A stretch of 45,079 nucleotides of DNA, from positions 1 to 45,079 of the forward strand of contig JAITLM010000179.1 in NCBI GenBank assembly GCA_031277885.1. Direction: 5' to 3'. Positions 7,699 through 17,909 of this stretch are shown one piece after another. A program made the translations under genes and the position numbers. The notes beneath the pieces were generated by a model that was not told the DNA's origin, ran no database searches, and was given only the letters and a program-made list of their open reading frames with translations. Each line of letters opens with the position of its first letter. Position 1 is the first letter of the stretch. Source of the stretch: Microbacterium sp. GTDB lineage: Bacteria > Actinomycetota > Actinomycetes > Actinomycetales > Microbacteriaceae.

Positions 7699-9342
7699 TC
7701 AGCGCTCCTCGGCGGTGAGCAGGCGCAGCTGCATCATCGCGGAGAACCGCGATTCCGGATCCGCGAGGTCCAGCCCGCTGATCTCGGCGAGCCGGCGCAG
7801 CCGGTAGCGGAACGTGTTCGGGTGCGTGTAGATGCGGGCGGCCGCGATGCTGACGTCTCCGAACGCGTCCAGCCACGCCCGCAGCGTCTCGACGAGCTGG
7901 GTGCCCTTCTCGCGGTCGTGGTCGATCAGGAGGCGCACCGGCCCGGTCGGCTGATCCCCGCGCGCGCGGGCGAGATCGCCGAGCTCGACGAGCAGGGCGT
8001 CCACCTGCACCGCGGTGAACAGCGCCACCAGCTCTCGGTGCGGGGAATGCTGCAGCACGCGCAGCGCGCGGTCCGCGTTCACCCGCGACGCCGGGATGCT
8101 CTGCACGTCCTCGGCGACCGTGCCCACCCCGACGCGCACTTCGCGCGTGCTGCCGAGACGCCCGAGGAAGTCGGACGCGACCCGGGAGGCGCGCAGGTCG
8201 GCGTCGCCGTGATCGGCGCGGATCCCGACGACGGCGTAGACGACGTCCCCGATCGGCGCGACCGCCGAGCGCAGGTACACGGCGCCGAGATGCATCGCGA
8301 ACGCATCCGCGATGTGCTGCCGCTCCGCGATGGCCCTCGCGTCCGCCGAGGACTCGTCCCTGGTGCGATCCGCGGCGGCGAGCGCCAGCACGACGCAGCG
8401 GTGTCCGTCGAGCCGGAGCCGGGACGCCGCATCCGCAGCCCCGCCTCCGCCCTCCAGGACGGTGGCGAGCAGGTCGGCGCGGAGCCGTCGCTCGACGTCG
8501 GCTCCCGCCCGCTGGCGGAGCATGTGCAGGGCGACGAGGCCGGCGGAGTCCTTGAGCGCGCGCACGCGATCCGCGGTGAGCGGCTCGTGCACGGCGGCCC
8601 AGATCGAGCCGAGGATCTCGTCGCCCGCGCGCACGGCGAGGGCGACCCGGGGGAAGGACGGGACCCCGTCGGCGTCGACCGGATCGATGTCGATCGGATC
8701 CTCGCTGCGGTACAGATCCCGGAAGACGCCGCGCTCCTCGAGCTGGCGGGTGAAGCGCTCCGGCACCTGGCGGCCCAGGACCGTCTCCACGCGGGCGGGG
8801 TCGGCCTCGTCCTGGCGTCCGGAGAACGCCACGACGCGCGAGTTGCGGTCCTCGATGGTGACCGGCGCGTTGAGTAGGGTGGCGATCGCGTTGGCGAGCG
8901 CGAACAGGTCGCCCGAGGGCATTCCGCCGAGCGTCTGCGCCCCCTGGTCGCCGACGTCGCCCTCCGCGATCAGGGAGCGGAGCATCGCGGCCAGCTGCGC
9001 CCAGGACGCGCCGCGCGTGAGGGCGAGCACGGGGATGCCCGATGCCTCGGACGCGGCGAGCACCTGCTCCTCCGCGCGGACCGGCGCGCGCAGCACGAGC
9101 GCGGTGGCCTGCTGCGCGGCGAGCGCGGCGAGCAGGTCGGCGATCTCGGCCGGATCGCTCAGCCCCACGCCGAGCACCATGGCCCCGCGCATCGGCATCC
9201 CGTCGTCGAGCACGTCGTGGATGACGACGGTCTCGATCTCCGCATCGCCGTCGGCCGCACCGCACACCACCTCGAGCAGTGTGGTGCCGAGGTCCTCCAC
9301 CACGCGACCGAGACTGGCACGTGGACGCGTCGTCACTGACAT
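7699..9342 (-). CDS. PucR/CdaR-family transcriptional regulator
   Basis: This is a 547-residue regulator. The N-terminal third (about 1-125) resembles the PucR ligand-sensing domain, with the segment LLEVVCGAADGDAEIETVV. The middle is a GAF/GGDEF-like region. The C-terminus (about 480-540) carries the PucR-type helix-turn-helix, seen as A-R-I-Y-T-H-P-N-T-F-R-Y-R-L-R-R-L. Regulators of this family respond to purine or amino-acid catabolism, among other inputs. The target here is not evident, although the D-amino-acid cluster lies about 5 kb away. The ATG at 9342 follows a G-rich SD-like stretch; an in-frame GTG at 9348 is the alternative. Confidence 0.88.
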   Translation of the reverse strand: MSVTTRPRASLGRVVEDLGTTLLEVVCGAADGDAEIETVVIHDVLDDGMPMRGAMVLGVGLSDPAEIADLLAALAAQQATALVLRAPVRAEEQVLAASEASGIPVLALTRGASWAQLAAMLRSLIAEGDVGDQGAQTLGGMPSGDLFALANAIATLLNAPVTIEDRNSRVVAFSGRQDEADPARVETVLGRQVPERFTRQLEERGVFRDLYRSEDPIDIDPVDADGVPSFPRVALAVRAGDEILGSIWAAVHEPLTADRVRALKDSAGLVALHMLRQRAGADVERRLRADLLATVLEGGGGAADAASRLRLDGHRCVVLALAAADRTRDESSADARAIAERQHIADAFAMHLGAVYLRSAVAPIGDVVYAVVGIRADHGDADLRASRVASDFLGRLGSTREVRVGVGTVAEDVQSIPASRVNADRALRVLQHSPHRELVALFTAVQVDALLVELGDLARARGDQPTGPVRLLIDHDREKGTQLVETLRAWLDAFGDVSIAAARIYTHPNTFRYRLRRLAEISGLDLADPESRFSAMMQLRLLTAEER

Positions 9343-9414
9343 GAGCACAGCCCCCAGGGTAGGCGGCGGGCGTGCGGCCCGCGATGGTGCGGGACGCCCG
9401 AATCGAGGGTGGAG

Positions 9415-9432
9415 TTCGTCGGAATCGACGAA
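9415..9432 (-). terminator. Small hairpin after the response-regulator gene
   Basis: TTCGTCG and CGACGAA form a 7-bp perfect stem around GAAT, about 40 nt past the end of the minus-strand response-regulator gene. It is short and has no U-tract, so it is only a possible terminator. Confidence 0.3.
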
Positions 9433-9471
9433 GGGGCGGTGCGCGCGGGGCTGGTCATGCGGGATCAGGGC

Positions 9472-10110
9472 TCAGCTGCGCAGGTAGGCGAGGACGGCGA
9501 GCACACGGCGATGACCGCTGTCGCTGGCGGCGAGACCGAGCTTCGCGAAGATGTTGCCGATGTGCTTGCTCACCGCGGTCTCGGTGACGAAGAGACGGCC
9601 GGCGATCGAGGCGTTGTCGAGCCCCTCCGCCATCAGGCCGAGCACCTCGCGCTCGCGGGGCGTGAGCGCGCGCACCGGATCATCGGCGCGGCGGCGGCTC
9701 ATCAGCTGCGAGATGACCTCGGGATCCATGACGGTCCCGCCGGCGGAGACGCGGTGCAGCGCGTCGATGAACGAGGCGACCTTGCCGACCCGCTCCTTGA
9801 GGAGGTAGCCGAGCGCGCCGGCGCCGTCCGCGAGGAGCTCTCCCGCGTAGCGGTCCTCCACGTACGCGGAGAGCACCAGGACGGGGAAGCCGGGGCGGCG
9901 GCGGCGCGCCTCGGCGGCCGCTTTCAGCCCCTCGCTCGTGAACGTCGGGGGCATCCGCACATCGAGCACGGCGGCGTCGGCCTCGTCGAGGCGGGCGAGG
10001 AAGTCCTCGCCGTTGTCCACGGCGGCGATCACGTCGAACCCCTCGCTGCGCAGCAGGAGGGCGAGTCCCTCCCGCAGCAGGGTGTCGTCCTCGGCGATCA
10101 CGATCCGCAT
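9472..10110 (-). CDS. Two-component response regulator, NarL/LuxR type
   Basis: This 212-residue DNA-binding regulator has an N-terminal receiver domain and a C-terminal LuxR-type helix-turn-helix. The acidic pocket is at E7-D8-D9, the phosphoacceptor is D50 in VLDVRMPP, and K105 is conserved. The HTH begins at the LTPREREVLGLMAEG motif. The start codon overlaps the end of the histidine kinase gene by 13 bp, so the two are translationally coupled. The adjacent divergent ABC exporter is its likely target, a common actinobacterial arrangement; that assignment rests on position only. Confidence 0.95.
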   Translation of the reverse strand: MRIVIAEDDTLLREGLALLLRSEGFDVIAAVDNGEDFLARLDEADAAVLDVRMPPTFTSEGLKAAAEARRRRPGFPVLVLSAYVEDRYAGELLADGAGALGYLLKERVGKVASFIDALHRVSAGGTVMDPEVISQLMSRRRADDPVRALTPREREVLGLMAEGLDNASIAGRLFVTETAVSKHIGNIFAKLGLAASDSGHRRVLAVLAYLRS

Positions 10111-11333
10111 GGCAGCTCCGTTCTCAGTACTGTCGGCCCGCCGGCCGGGCTGGTGAGCGTCATCGCGCCCTCGAAGGCCTCGAGGCGCTTGCGGATCCCC
10201 GCGTAGCCTCCGCCGGGTCGCTCCACGGCGCCGCCGACGCCGTCGTCCTCCACGGCGACCTCGAGGACGTCCTCCCGGCGGCGCACGCGCACCGCGGCGG
10301 CGGTCGCCGCGCTGTGCTTGTTCACGTTGCTGAGCGCTTCGGCGACGATGAAGTAGGTCGCGGACTCGACGGCGGCGGGAACCCGGCCCACCCCGCCCGC
10401 CTCGAGCGTGCAGGGCACGGCGCTGCGGCCGGCGAGCGAGGCCAGGGCGCCCTCGAGCCCGAGCTCGTCGAGGATCGGCGGGTAGATGTCGTGCACCGTG
10501 CGGCGCAGGGCCGAGAGCGCCTCGGTCGCGGCCTCCTGCGCGCGGTGCAGCTGCTCGACGGTCTGCCCGTCCTCGCCCTGCATCGAGCGCTCCGCGATCC
10601 CCAGCATCATGACGACCGAGACGAGCCGGTTCTGCGCGCCGTCGTGCAGGTCGCGCTCGATGCGCCGCAGCTCGGCGGCGTGCGCGTCCAGCGCCGCGGC
10701 GCGGCTCAGCGTCAGGGCGTCCACGCGCTCGGCCAGGCTCGATCGCAGGGGCGCGGCCAGCAGGCGTGCGGAGATCAGCGCCAGAAGGCGCGCGACCGCG
10801 GGGATCAGCGCCCAGGAGATCAGCACGTAGACGAGGGCGATGAGCGGCATGGTCGCCGCGAGCGGCCAGGACGTGACAGGGTACGGCGCCGTCACCGGCT
10901 CGTCGACCGGAGCGTACTGCCAGTAGAACGGCACGGCCAGGGCGTTCACCGCGCCCAGCGGGATCACGATCGTGACGATCGAGATCGAGAAGAGGGGGAC
11001 CGCGTCCACCGCCAGCCAGAGCGCGTCGCGCACGGTGGCCGGTGAGAACGCGAGCTGGATGCGCTCGTCGATCGTCCGCAGGTCCGGCGGCACGGGTGCA
11101 GGACCGCGGATGCTCTCGTCGCGGTAGGCGCCGATGCGACGGCGCGCGCGATCCGACCAGCCGTGCAGGATCCTGACGGCCCCGGGCAGCAGGAGGACCC
11201 CGCCGGGGATGATCATGAGCGGGATCAGCACGAGGCCGGCGCAGAACAGGAGGATCGACACGGCGGACGTCACGGCCTCGACGGCCACGAAGCGCCAATC
11301 CCGCAGCCAGCGCCGCACCGGTCCCTGAGTCAT
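10098..11333 (-). CDS. Sensor histidine kinase, HisKA_3 (NarL-partner) family
   Basis: This is a 411-residue membrane kinase. The N-terminal half has hydrophobic segments at about 18-50, 112-136 and 158-190, resembling the actinobacterial 'putative sensor' domain. The dimerisation/phosphotransfer helix contains E-R-D-L-H-D-G-A-Q with the phosphorylated H230. The ATPase domain shows the N-box EALSNVNKHS and the G-box VEDDGVGG. I chose the ATG at 11333 because the 27 extra residues of the longer frame are not conserved-looking and run into the promoter region. It pairs with the overlapping response regulator. Confidence 0.93.
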   Translation of the reverse strand: MTQGPVRRWLRDWRFVAVEAVTSAVSILLFCAGLVLIPLMIIPGGVLLLPGAVRILHGWSDRARRRIGAYRDESIRGPAPVPPDLRTIDERIQLAFSPATVRDALWLAVDAVPLFSISIVTIVIPLGAVNALAVPFYWQYAPVDEPVTAPYPVTSWPLAATMPLIALVYVLISWALIPAVARLLALISARLLAAPLRSSLAERVDALTLSRAAALDAHAAELRRIERDLHDGAQNRLVSVVMMLGIAERSMQGEDGQTVEQLHRAQEAATEALSALRRTVHDIYPPILDELGLEGALASLAGRSAVPCTLEAGGVGRVPAAVESATYFIVAEALSNVNKHSAATAAAVRVRRREDVLEVAVEDDGVGGAVERPGGGYAGIRKRLEAFEGAMTLTSPAGGPTVLRTELPCGS

Positions 11334-11430
11334 CCCGACAAGTCTGCCGGAGCGGGAGGCCCCGCACGGTACAGCCAGCTGCACCATCGGGGCGGTGCCC
11401 AGCAGGATGGGCATCGCCCCGCGTGCTTCC

Positions 11431-11436
11431 TAGCGT
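11431..11436 (+). promoter_or_regulatory. -10 box TAGCGT for the ABC exporter operon (leaderless)
   Basis: TAGCGT ends 6 nt before the ATG at 11443, with no Shine-Dalgarno sequence between. It lies in the 109-bp gap shared with the divergent two-component operon, where the response regulator probably binds. Confidence 0.45.
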
Positions 11437-11442
11437 CGAAGC

Positions 11443-12206
<764 letters not shown>

Positions 12207-12207
<1 letters not shown>

Positions 12208-14717
12208 TGGCCGGCGCACGATTGGGCTTCGGCCGGCTCGTCCGGGCCGACCTCCGGCAGAACAGGGGCGGCTTCGTCGGTGTGGCCGTCGCGGTGTTCG
12301 TCGCGAGCGCCCTCGTGACGGGCCTCGGCGTCCTGGTGGAATCCGGTGTCCGCGGCGGGCTGGCCCCGGTCCGCTACACGGCGGCTCCCGTGATCGTCGG
12401 GGCCTCGCAGCAGGTGGAGGTGCCGGAGGATCTGCCGGTCCCGCTGCACGAACGCGCCCCCCTGCCCCAGGACGCGGCGGCGCGGGTCGCGGCGGTTCCG
12501 GGCGTCGACCACGTGGTCGCCGACGTCACGGTGCCCCTCGCGGATGCGGGCGGGCGCGTCGTCGAGGCGCACCCCTGGGGTGCGGTCGCCCTGGCCGGCA
12601 CCGCGCTGCAGGAGGGCGCAGAGCCGGCCGGCGCGGACGAGGTCGTCGTGACCGCCGGCCGCGCGGAGGGACTCGGCGCCCGGATCGTGCTCGCGCACGG
12701 CGGGACGCCCGAGGAGTACCGGGTCGTCGGCGTCGTCGAGGCCACGGCCGGAGCCGAGCGCGCCCCGCAGGTGTACCTCAGCAGCGCGCGCATCGCGGAG
12801 CTGGATCCGCGCGGCGGCGCCGCGCAGACCCTCGGGGTGTTCCCGGCGTCGGGCGCGGACGCGGCGGAGACGGCGGAGTCGATCCGCCGGGCCGTGCCCG
12901 GTCTCGCCGTGCAGACCGGCGCGGGGCGGGGCGACATCGAGTTCCTCGACTCCGGGGCGGCGCGCTCCACGCTCGTGACGATCGGCAGCGCGTTCGTCGG
13001 GACCTGCGTCCTCGTCGCGCTGTTCATCGTGTCCGGCACGCTTTCGCTGTCGGTGCAGTCCCGCCGTCGCGACTTCGCCCTGCTGCGGGCCGTGGGCGCG
13101 AGCCCGAAACAGGTGCACGCGCTGGTGTCGCGCGAGGTGATGTCGATCGCGATCGTCGCGGGACTCCTCGGCATCGTGCCCGGCTACCTCCTCTCCGGCG
13201 TCCTGCAGCGCGCGTTCGTCTCCGGCGGCGTGATCCCCGGCGACTTCGCGCTCGCCGTCGGCCCTGCACCCGCCGCGGGCGCGCTGCTGCTCGTGCTGGG
13301 CGCCGCCTGGGCGGCCGCGAGGATCGCCGCCCGCCGACCGGCCGGACTGGATCCGATCGAGGCGCTCCGGGAGTCCTCGAGCGGACCGACGCGCATCGGA
13401 CCCGCCCGGTTCGTGAGCGGCGGGATCCTCGCCCTGGCGGGGCTGGCGGTCTCGGCCGTCCCGCTCTTCGCGCGCGGCGTGGCCGCGGCCGGCGCCTCGG
13501 CTGCGGCGGCCCTCATGCTCATCGTGGCGCTCGCGCTGCTCGGCCCGTGGCTCGTCGCGCTCGTGATGCGCGCGGCGGCTCCGTTCCTGGGCCGCCTGTC
13601 CGCGGCCGGCTTCCTGGCCTCGGCCAACGGCGTCGCGAGCAGTCGGCGCCTGGCCGGCGCGATCCTTCCGATCGCCCTCGGCGTGGGCCTCGGGCTCGTG
13701 CAGATCGGGGCGCCGTCGATCGTCGCGCACGAGTCGGCCGCGCAGGCGGACGCGGGCGTGACCGCTGCCCTGCGGGTCAGCGCACCCGCGGGCCTGTCAT
13801 CGGGTGCGGTCGCCGGACTCGGGGAGATCCCCGGGGTCGCCACCGTCGCCCCCATCGCCCTGAGCGGCGCGATCATCGGCTACAAGGAGTTCGACGGCAC
13901 GCCGAAGAACGCCGAACCCGTGCTGCAGGGCGTGGATCCGGCAGCGGTCGAACGGACCATGGACCTCCAGGTCCGGGCGGGTGCGCTGACCGGGCTCGAC
14001 GGCGCGGGCACCGTGGCCGTGAGCAGCGATGCGGCGCAGACCTGGGGCGTGGGCGTGGGGGACGCGATCGAGGGCTGGTTCGGCGATGGCACGCCGCTGC
14101 ATGCGACGGTCGTCGCGGTCTACGAGCGCGGCCTCGGGTTCGGCGATCTCACGATGGACGGCGCGGCGGTGCGCGCGCACACCACGAGCGCTCTCGACGC
14201 CTTCGCGCTCGTCGCCGTCGGCGCTGGGCAGGCCGAGCAGGTGCAGGCGGCCGCGGTCGCGCAGGGGTTGCACGCGGCCCCCGGGGGCGGGCAGAAGGCC
14301 GCCGGCGCCGATGCGCAGTCGCAGCAGGGCTGGGTGAACCTCGTGGCGCTCATCGTCATCCTCGGCTACATCGCGATCGCGGTGATCAACACGCTCGTGA
14401 TGGCGACGGGAGAGCGCTCCCGGGAGTTCGCGCTCCTGCAGCTGATCGGATCCTCGCGGCGCCAGGTGCGCGCCATGATGCGGACCGAAGCGGTCATGGT
14501 CGCCGTGATCTCGACGGCGTTCGGCGTCATCGTCGCGATCCCGCCCCTCATCGGGATGAGCATCGGCATCTCGGGCCGGCTCGTGCCGGAGCTTCCGGTG
14601 CTCGCCGTGCTGGGACTCATCGGCACGATGGGCGCCCTGGCGCTGGCGACCCTGTGGGTCGCGACGCTGGGCGCGATGCGCACCCGGCCGATCGAGGAGA
14701 TCGGATCACGGCAGTGA
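12207..14717 (+). CDS. FtsX-like ABC transporter permease, two-domain
   Basis: This 836-residue permease has an N-terminal membrane helix (about residues 20-42) and a first extracytoplasmic domain. A first FtsX block follows, around S-R-R-R-D-F-A-L-L-R-A-V-G-A-S with three more helices. A second MacB-like periplasmic domain comes next, and a second FtsX block at the C-terminus around S-R-E-F-A-L-L-Q-L-I-G-S-S. Such duplicated FtsX permeases form mechanotransmission exporters for peptides, lipids or antibiotics. The ATG at 12207 shares its A with the upstream stop codon. A strong terminator follows at 14747. Confidence 0.92.
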
Positions 14718-14746
14718 CGGCCCGCTGACGAGGAGGCCGACGACGA

Positions 14747-14782
14747 AGAAGGGCGGCCCCGCGGATGCGGGGCCGCCCTTCT
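14747..14782. terminator. Bidirectional terminator between the ABC exporter and the NSAR operon
   Basis: A 16-bp perfect stem (AGAAGGGCGGCCCCGC and its complement) encloses the 4-nt loop GGAT. The TTCT on one arm and AGAA on the other give short U-runs on both strands. It sits between two convergent genes, 29 bp and 30 bp from their stops, and would end both transcripts. Confidence 0.85.
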
Positions 14783-14812
14783 CGGTCGCGGGAGGTCGGC
14801 GGAGCAGAGGGA

Positions 14813-15919
14813 TCAGAAGGTGATCCACTCGGTGCGGACCGTGACCTCCTCGAGCGCCTCGGCGGTCGGGGTCACGCCGATCCCGGGGCCCGTGGGCACC
14901 GTGAGAGTGCCGTTCTCGATCACGAACGGATCCGTGATGTCGCGCGTGTAGTAACGGTTCGAGCCGGACGTGTCGCCGGGGAGCGTGAAGCCGGGAAGCG
15001 CGGCGAGCGCCACGTTGGCCGCCCGCCCGATCCCCGTCTCGAGCATTCCGCCGCACCAGACGGGGATGTCGTTGGCGGCGCAGACGTCGTGGATCCGCCG
15101 CGCCTCGAGATAGCCGCCGACGCGGCCCGGCTTGATGTTCACGATCGAGCACGCGCCGAGGGCGATCGCATCGGCCGCCGCGCGGGCGGACACGATCGAC
15201 TCGTCCAGGCAGATCGGCGTCCGCACGGCCTTCGCGAGCTGGGCGTGACCCAGCAGGTCCTCCTCGTCCAGCGGCTGCTCGATCAGCAGCAGATCGAACG
15301 GATCGAGGCGCGCGAGGTGCCCCGCGTCGCCGCGGTGGTACGCGGTGTTGGCGTCCACCTGCAGCAGCACGTCGTCGCCGAAGCGCTCGCGGACGGCGCG
15401 CACCGGCTCGACGTCCCAGCCCGGCTCGATCTTCAGCTTGATCCGGACATAGCCCTCGTCCAGATAGCCGCTCACGGCGTCGAGGAGCTCGGGGATCGAG
15501 TCCATGATCCCGACGGACACGCCGCAGTCGACCTGCGAGCGCACGGCGCCCAGCTCCCGCGAGAGCGGCACCCCTCTGGCGCGCAGCTCCGCGTCGAGGA
15601 TGGCGAGCTCGACGGCCGCCTTGGACATCCGGTGGCCCTTGAACTTCGCCAGGGCGGGCGCGACCTTGGACGCGTCGAGGTCGGAGACCTGGGCCAGGGC
15701 GGGCAGCAGGAAGCGGGTGATCACGTCGACGCTCGCCTCGACGTATTCGGAGGAGTACAGCGGATCGGCCATCGCGACGCCCTCGCCCCAGCCCTCGGCC
15801 TCGTCCGTCACGGCGCGGACCAGCAGGGCCTCGCGCGCGGTCGCGACGCCGAACGACGTGCGGAACGGAGACACCAGGGGCATCTCGATGACGCGGAGTT
15901 CGATCCCGCTGAGCTTCAT
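14813..15919 (-). CDS. N-succinylamino acid racemase / o-succinylbenzoate synthase-like (enolase superfamily)
   Basis: The 368-residue product is a muconate-lactonising-subgroup enolase-superfamily enzyme. The acid/base lysines are K161-L-K163 and K263 (NIKPGRVGG). The Mg ligands are D189, E214 and D239. From memory, both the length and these positions coincide with the Amycolatopsis NSAR/OSBS enzyme, whose catalytic residues are K163 and K263. OSBS activity would serve menaquinone synthesis, but no men gene is nearby. Instead it follows a GNAT acyltransferase and an M20 peptidase with ATGA overlap, which favours racemisation of N-succinyl (or other N-acyl) amino acids. It is the last gene of the operon, before a strong terminator. 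Family certain; NSAR role inferred from context. Confidence 0.9.
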   Translation of the reverse strand: MKLSGIELRVIEMPLVSPFRTSFGVATAREALLVRAVTDEAEGWGEGVAMADPLYSSEYVEASVDVITRFLLPALAQVSDLDASKVAPALAKFKGHRMSKAAVELAILDAELRARGVPLSRELGAVRSQVDCGVSVGIMDSIPELLDAVSGYLDEGYVRIKLKIEPGWDVEPVRAVRERFGDDVLLQVDANTAYHRGDAGHLARLDPFDLLLIEQPLDEEDLLGHAQLAKAVRTPICLDESIVSARAAADAIALGACSIVNIKPGRVGGYLEARRIHDVCAANDIPVWCGGMLETGIGRAANVALAALPGFTLPGDTSGSNRYYTRDITDPFVIENGTLTVPTGPGIGVTPTAEALEEVTVRTEWITF

Positions 15920-16779
15920 TGCACTTCTCCTCTGTCGATGGTGTAGGCGCCGGAGCGGTCGAAGGAGAGCACGTGCGCCCCCTCGTCCATGAGGTCGCCG
16001 AGGGTCTCGCGCACGGCGAGGCGCCAGCGCGTGGCGAGCTCCGGATCCGTGCGGCGGAGGGATTCGATGTCCCGGGGGAGCGAGACGCGGACCAGGCGGG
16101 CGGACGTCTCGCGCACGACCGGGACCGTGTCGTCCTCGCGGTCGAGCAGGGTTTCGGCCGGACCGGCCGTCGCGTCGGGGGCCGCGCCGCGGCAGGCCGC
16201 CGACACTGCCGGATCGTGCAGATACCAGGTGACGAGCATCCGGTCGGTGTCGTCCGCGCCGTTCAGCGCGTCGCTCATCTGCCCGTAGAAGTTGCGGAGG
16301 TACCCGGTCGGGGTGGCGGCGAGCTTCACGAGGTTGAAGTAGGCGTTCCGGCTGATCAGCGGATCGAAGGTCCAGGAGATCTCGTCGAGCCCGTGCTCGA
16401 GCGCCCAGGAGCGCTGGTGCACCTTGAGCGCGAAGCCCACGTTCCGGCCGCGCATGCGCGCCGAGACCCCCGCGATGTGACTGTGCAGCGCGCGACGCTC
16501 CGGGGCGGCGAAGAAGCCGAAGCACGCCCCCACGAGCTCGTCGCCCTCGTAGGCTCCGCCGACGTAGCTGCCGGCCTTCGAGAGCGCGCGCAGCGTCTCC
16601 ACGTTGACCGGCGCGCGGTCGCCCTCCGCGGTCCAGATGCCGCGGAAGAGCGCGGTCACCTGCGCGAACTCCTCGACCCCGGAGAGGATCCGGATCTCGA
16701 TCCCCGCCTCGGCCGCGGCCGCGTCGGCGGCATCCGCGGCGGCCGCGGTCTCCTGCATGGAGGTTCCCATGATGGTCAT
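15916..16779 (-). CDS. GNAT-fold acyltransferase (COG3375-like), candidate D-amino-acid N-succinyltransferase
   Basis: This 287-residue protein resembles the predicted GNAT group found next to NSAR genes. An Ala-rich N-terminus precedes the GNAT core: L-F-R-G-I-W, then a cofactor-binding region H-I-A-G-V-S-A-R-M-R-G-R-N-V-G-F-A-L-K and the segment TFDPLISRNAYFNLVKLAA, distinctive of this subgroup. In known NSAR operons the GNAT partner transfers succinyl from succinyl-CoA to D-amino acids. ATG 16779 has GGAGG 6 nt upstream; an in-frame ATG at 16770 is possible. It overlaps its neighbours by 4 nt on each side (ATGA), so stoichiometric coupling is likely. The acyl donor and substrate are inferred. 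Confidence 0.8.
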   Translation of the reverse strand: MTIMGTSMQETAAAADAADAAAAEAGIEIRILSGVEEFAQVTALFRGIWTAEGDRAPVNVETLRALSKAGSYVGGAYEGDELVGACFGFFAAPERRALHSHIAGVSARMRGRNVGFALKVHQRSWALEHGLDEISWTFDPLISRNAYFNLVKLAATPTGYLRNFYGQMSDALNGADDTDRMLVTWYLHDPAVSAACRGAAPDATAGPAETLLDREDDTVPVVRETSARLVRVSLPRDIESLRRTDPELATRWRLAVRETLGDLMDEGAHVLSFDRSGAYTIDRGEVQ

Positions 16780-17909
16780 CTTCCGCCTCCTGACAGGACG
16801 TCCGCGATGAGTTCTCGCACGAGCGCGATCCGCTCGGGGATCATGCCGACGATGACGTGCTCGTCGTCGGCGTGCGCGCCGCCGCCGACCGCGCCGAGGC
16901 CGTCGAGGGTCGGCACGCCGATGCCGGCCGTGTGGTTGCCGTCCGAACCGCCGCCCACGGCGACGCCCTCGAGAGGCGCGAGACCCAGATCGGCGGCGAT
17001 CGCGCGAGCGCGGGCGAACAGGCCGGCGGAGGCGCTCCGCTCCATGGGCGTGCTCCGCGGCCCGTCCTCGACGCGCACCCCGGCACCCGGAAGGGTCGCG
17101 CCGAGCGCATGCAGGGCCGTGTCGACGCGCTCCTGCTCCGCACGGGTGACGGCGCGCACGTCGACCGAGAACTCGGCCTCCGCAGGCACGGTGTTGCTCG
17201 CGGATCCGGCCCGCAGCAGGGTCGGCGTCACGGTCGTGCCGGCGTCGGGGTCGCCGAGCGCCGCGATCGCGAGGATGAGATGCGCGGCCTCGACCGACGC
17301 GTTCACGCCGCGTTCGGGTTCGAGACCCGCGTGCGCGGCCCGTCCCGTGACGTGGACGCGGTAGACCGAGACACCCTTCCGGGCGACTTTGACCGCACCG
17401 CCGTCGGCTGAGGCCTCCAGCACGAGAGCCGCCGCGCAGCCGCGCGCCTCGGCTTCGATGAGCGCGCGGGAGGAGGGCGATCCGAGCTCCTCGTCGCCCG
17501 TGATGAGGATGCTCACGCCCTCGCGGTCGTCGAGCGCCGCGACCGCATGCATCGCCATCACCACGCCCGTCTTCATGTCGAAGCAGCCCGGCCCGCGCAG
17601 GACGCCGTCCTCGACGCCGAAGGGGAGGCGCTCGAGGGATCCGCTCGGCCACACCGTGTCGTGGTGCCCGAGCAGCAGCACCCGGGGAGCGCCGAACCGC
17701 CAGCGCAGATGGGGCGTGCCGTCGACGACGATGCGCTCCGGAGCGGCGCCGAGCACGCGCTCGCCGAGTGCCGCGGTGACCTCGGCGCTGCGGAGGAGGG
17801 CGTCCCGGTCGCGCGAGGGCGACTCGCAGCGCACGAGCGTGCCGATGTCCGCGACGATCGCGTCCAGGGAGACCCCTGGCGCTTCCGCGGTGCGGGCCTG
17901 CGCGGCCAT
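16776..17909 (-). CDS. M20 family metallopeptidase (CPG2/ArgE-like), candidate N-acyl-amino-acid desuccinylase
   Basis: This 377-residue zinc hydrolase has M20 metal-site residues visible as H82 and D84 (GHHDTVWP), bridging D111 (GPGCFDMKTG) and E140-E141 (GDEELGS). A further His lies in the C-terminal GGGAHADDEH. The form of these motifs is closest to carboxypeptidase G2, which cleaves N-acyl bonds to C-terminal amino acids. Beside NSAR and GNAT it fits the final step, removal of the N-succinyl group from the L-amino acid. The ATG at 17909 shares one base with the previous stop (TGATG). No signal peptide is seen, so it is cytosolic. The longer frame from 17993 overlaps the upstream gene and is not used. 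Confidence 0.88.
   Translation of the reverse strand: MAAQARTAEAPGVSLDAIVADIGTLVRCESPSRDRDALLRSAEVTAALGERVLGAAPERIVVDGTPHLRWRFGAPRVLLLGHHDTVWPSGSLERLPFGVEDGVLRGPGCFDMKTGVVMAMHAVAALDDREGVSILITGDEELGSPSSRALIEAEARGCAAALVLEASADGGAVKVARKGVSVYRVHVTGRAAHAGLEPERGVNASVEAAHLILAIAALGDPDAGTTVTPTLLRAGSASNTVPAEAEFSVDVRAVTRAEQERVDTALHALGATLPGAGVRVEDGPRSTPMERSASAGLFARARAIAADLGLAPLEGVAVGGGSDGNHTAGIGVPTLDGLGAVGGGAHADDEHVIVGMIPERIALVRELIADVLSGGGR

Noticed and set aside
14813..15919. Assignment of the enolase-superfamily gene as menC of menaquinone synthesis
   Set aside because: No other men gene is in the window and it is coupled to GNAT and M20 genes. OSBS activity cannot be ruled out, so the name menC was withheld.
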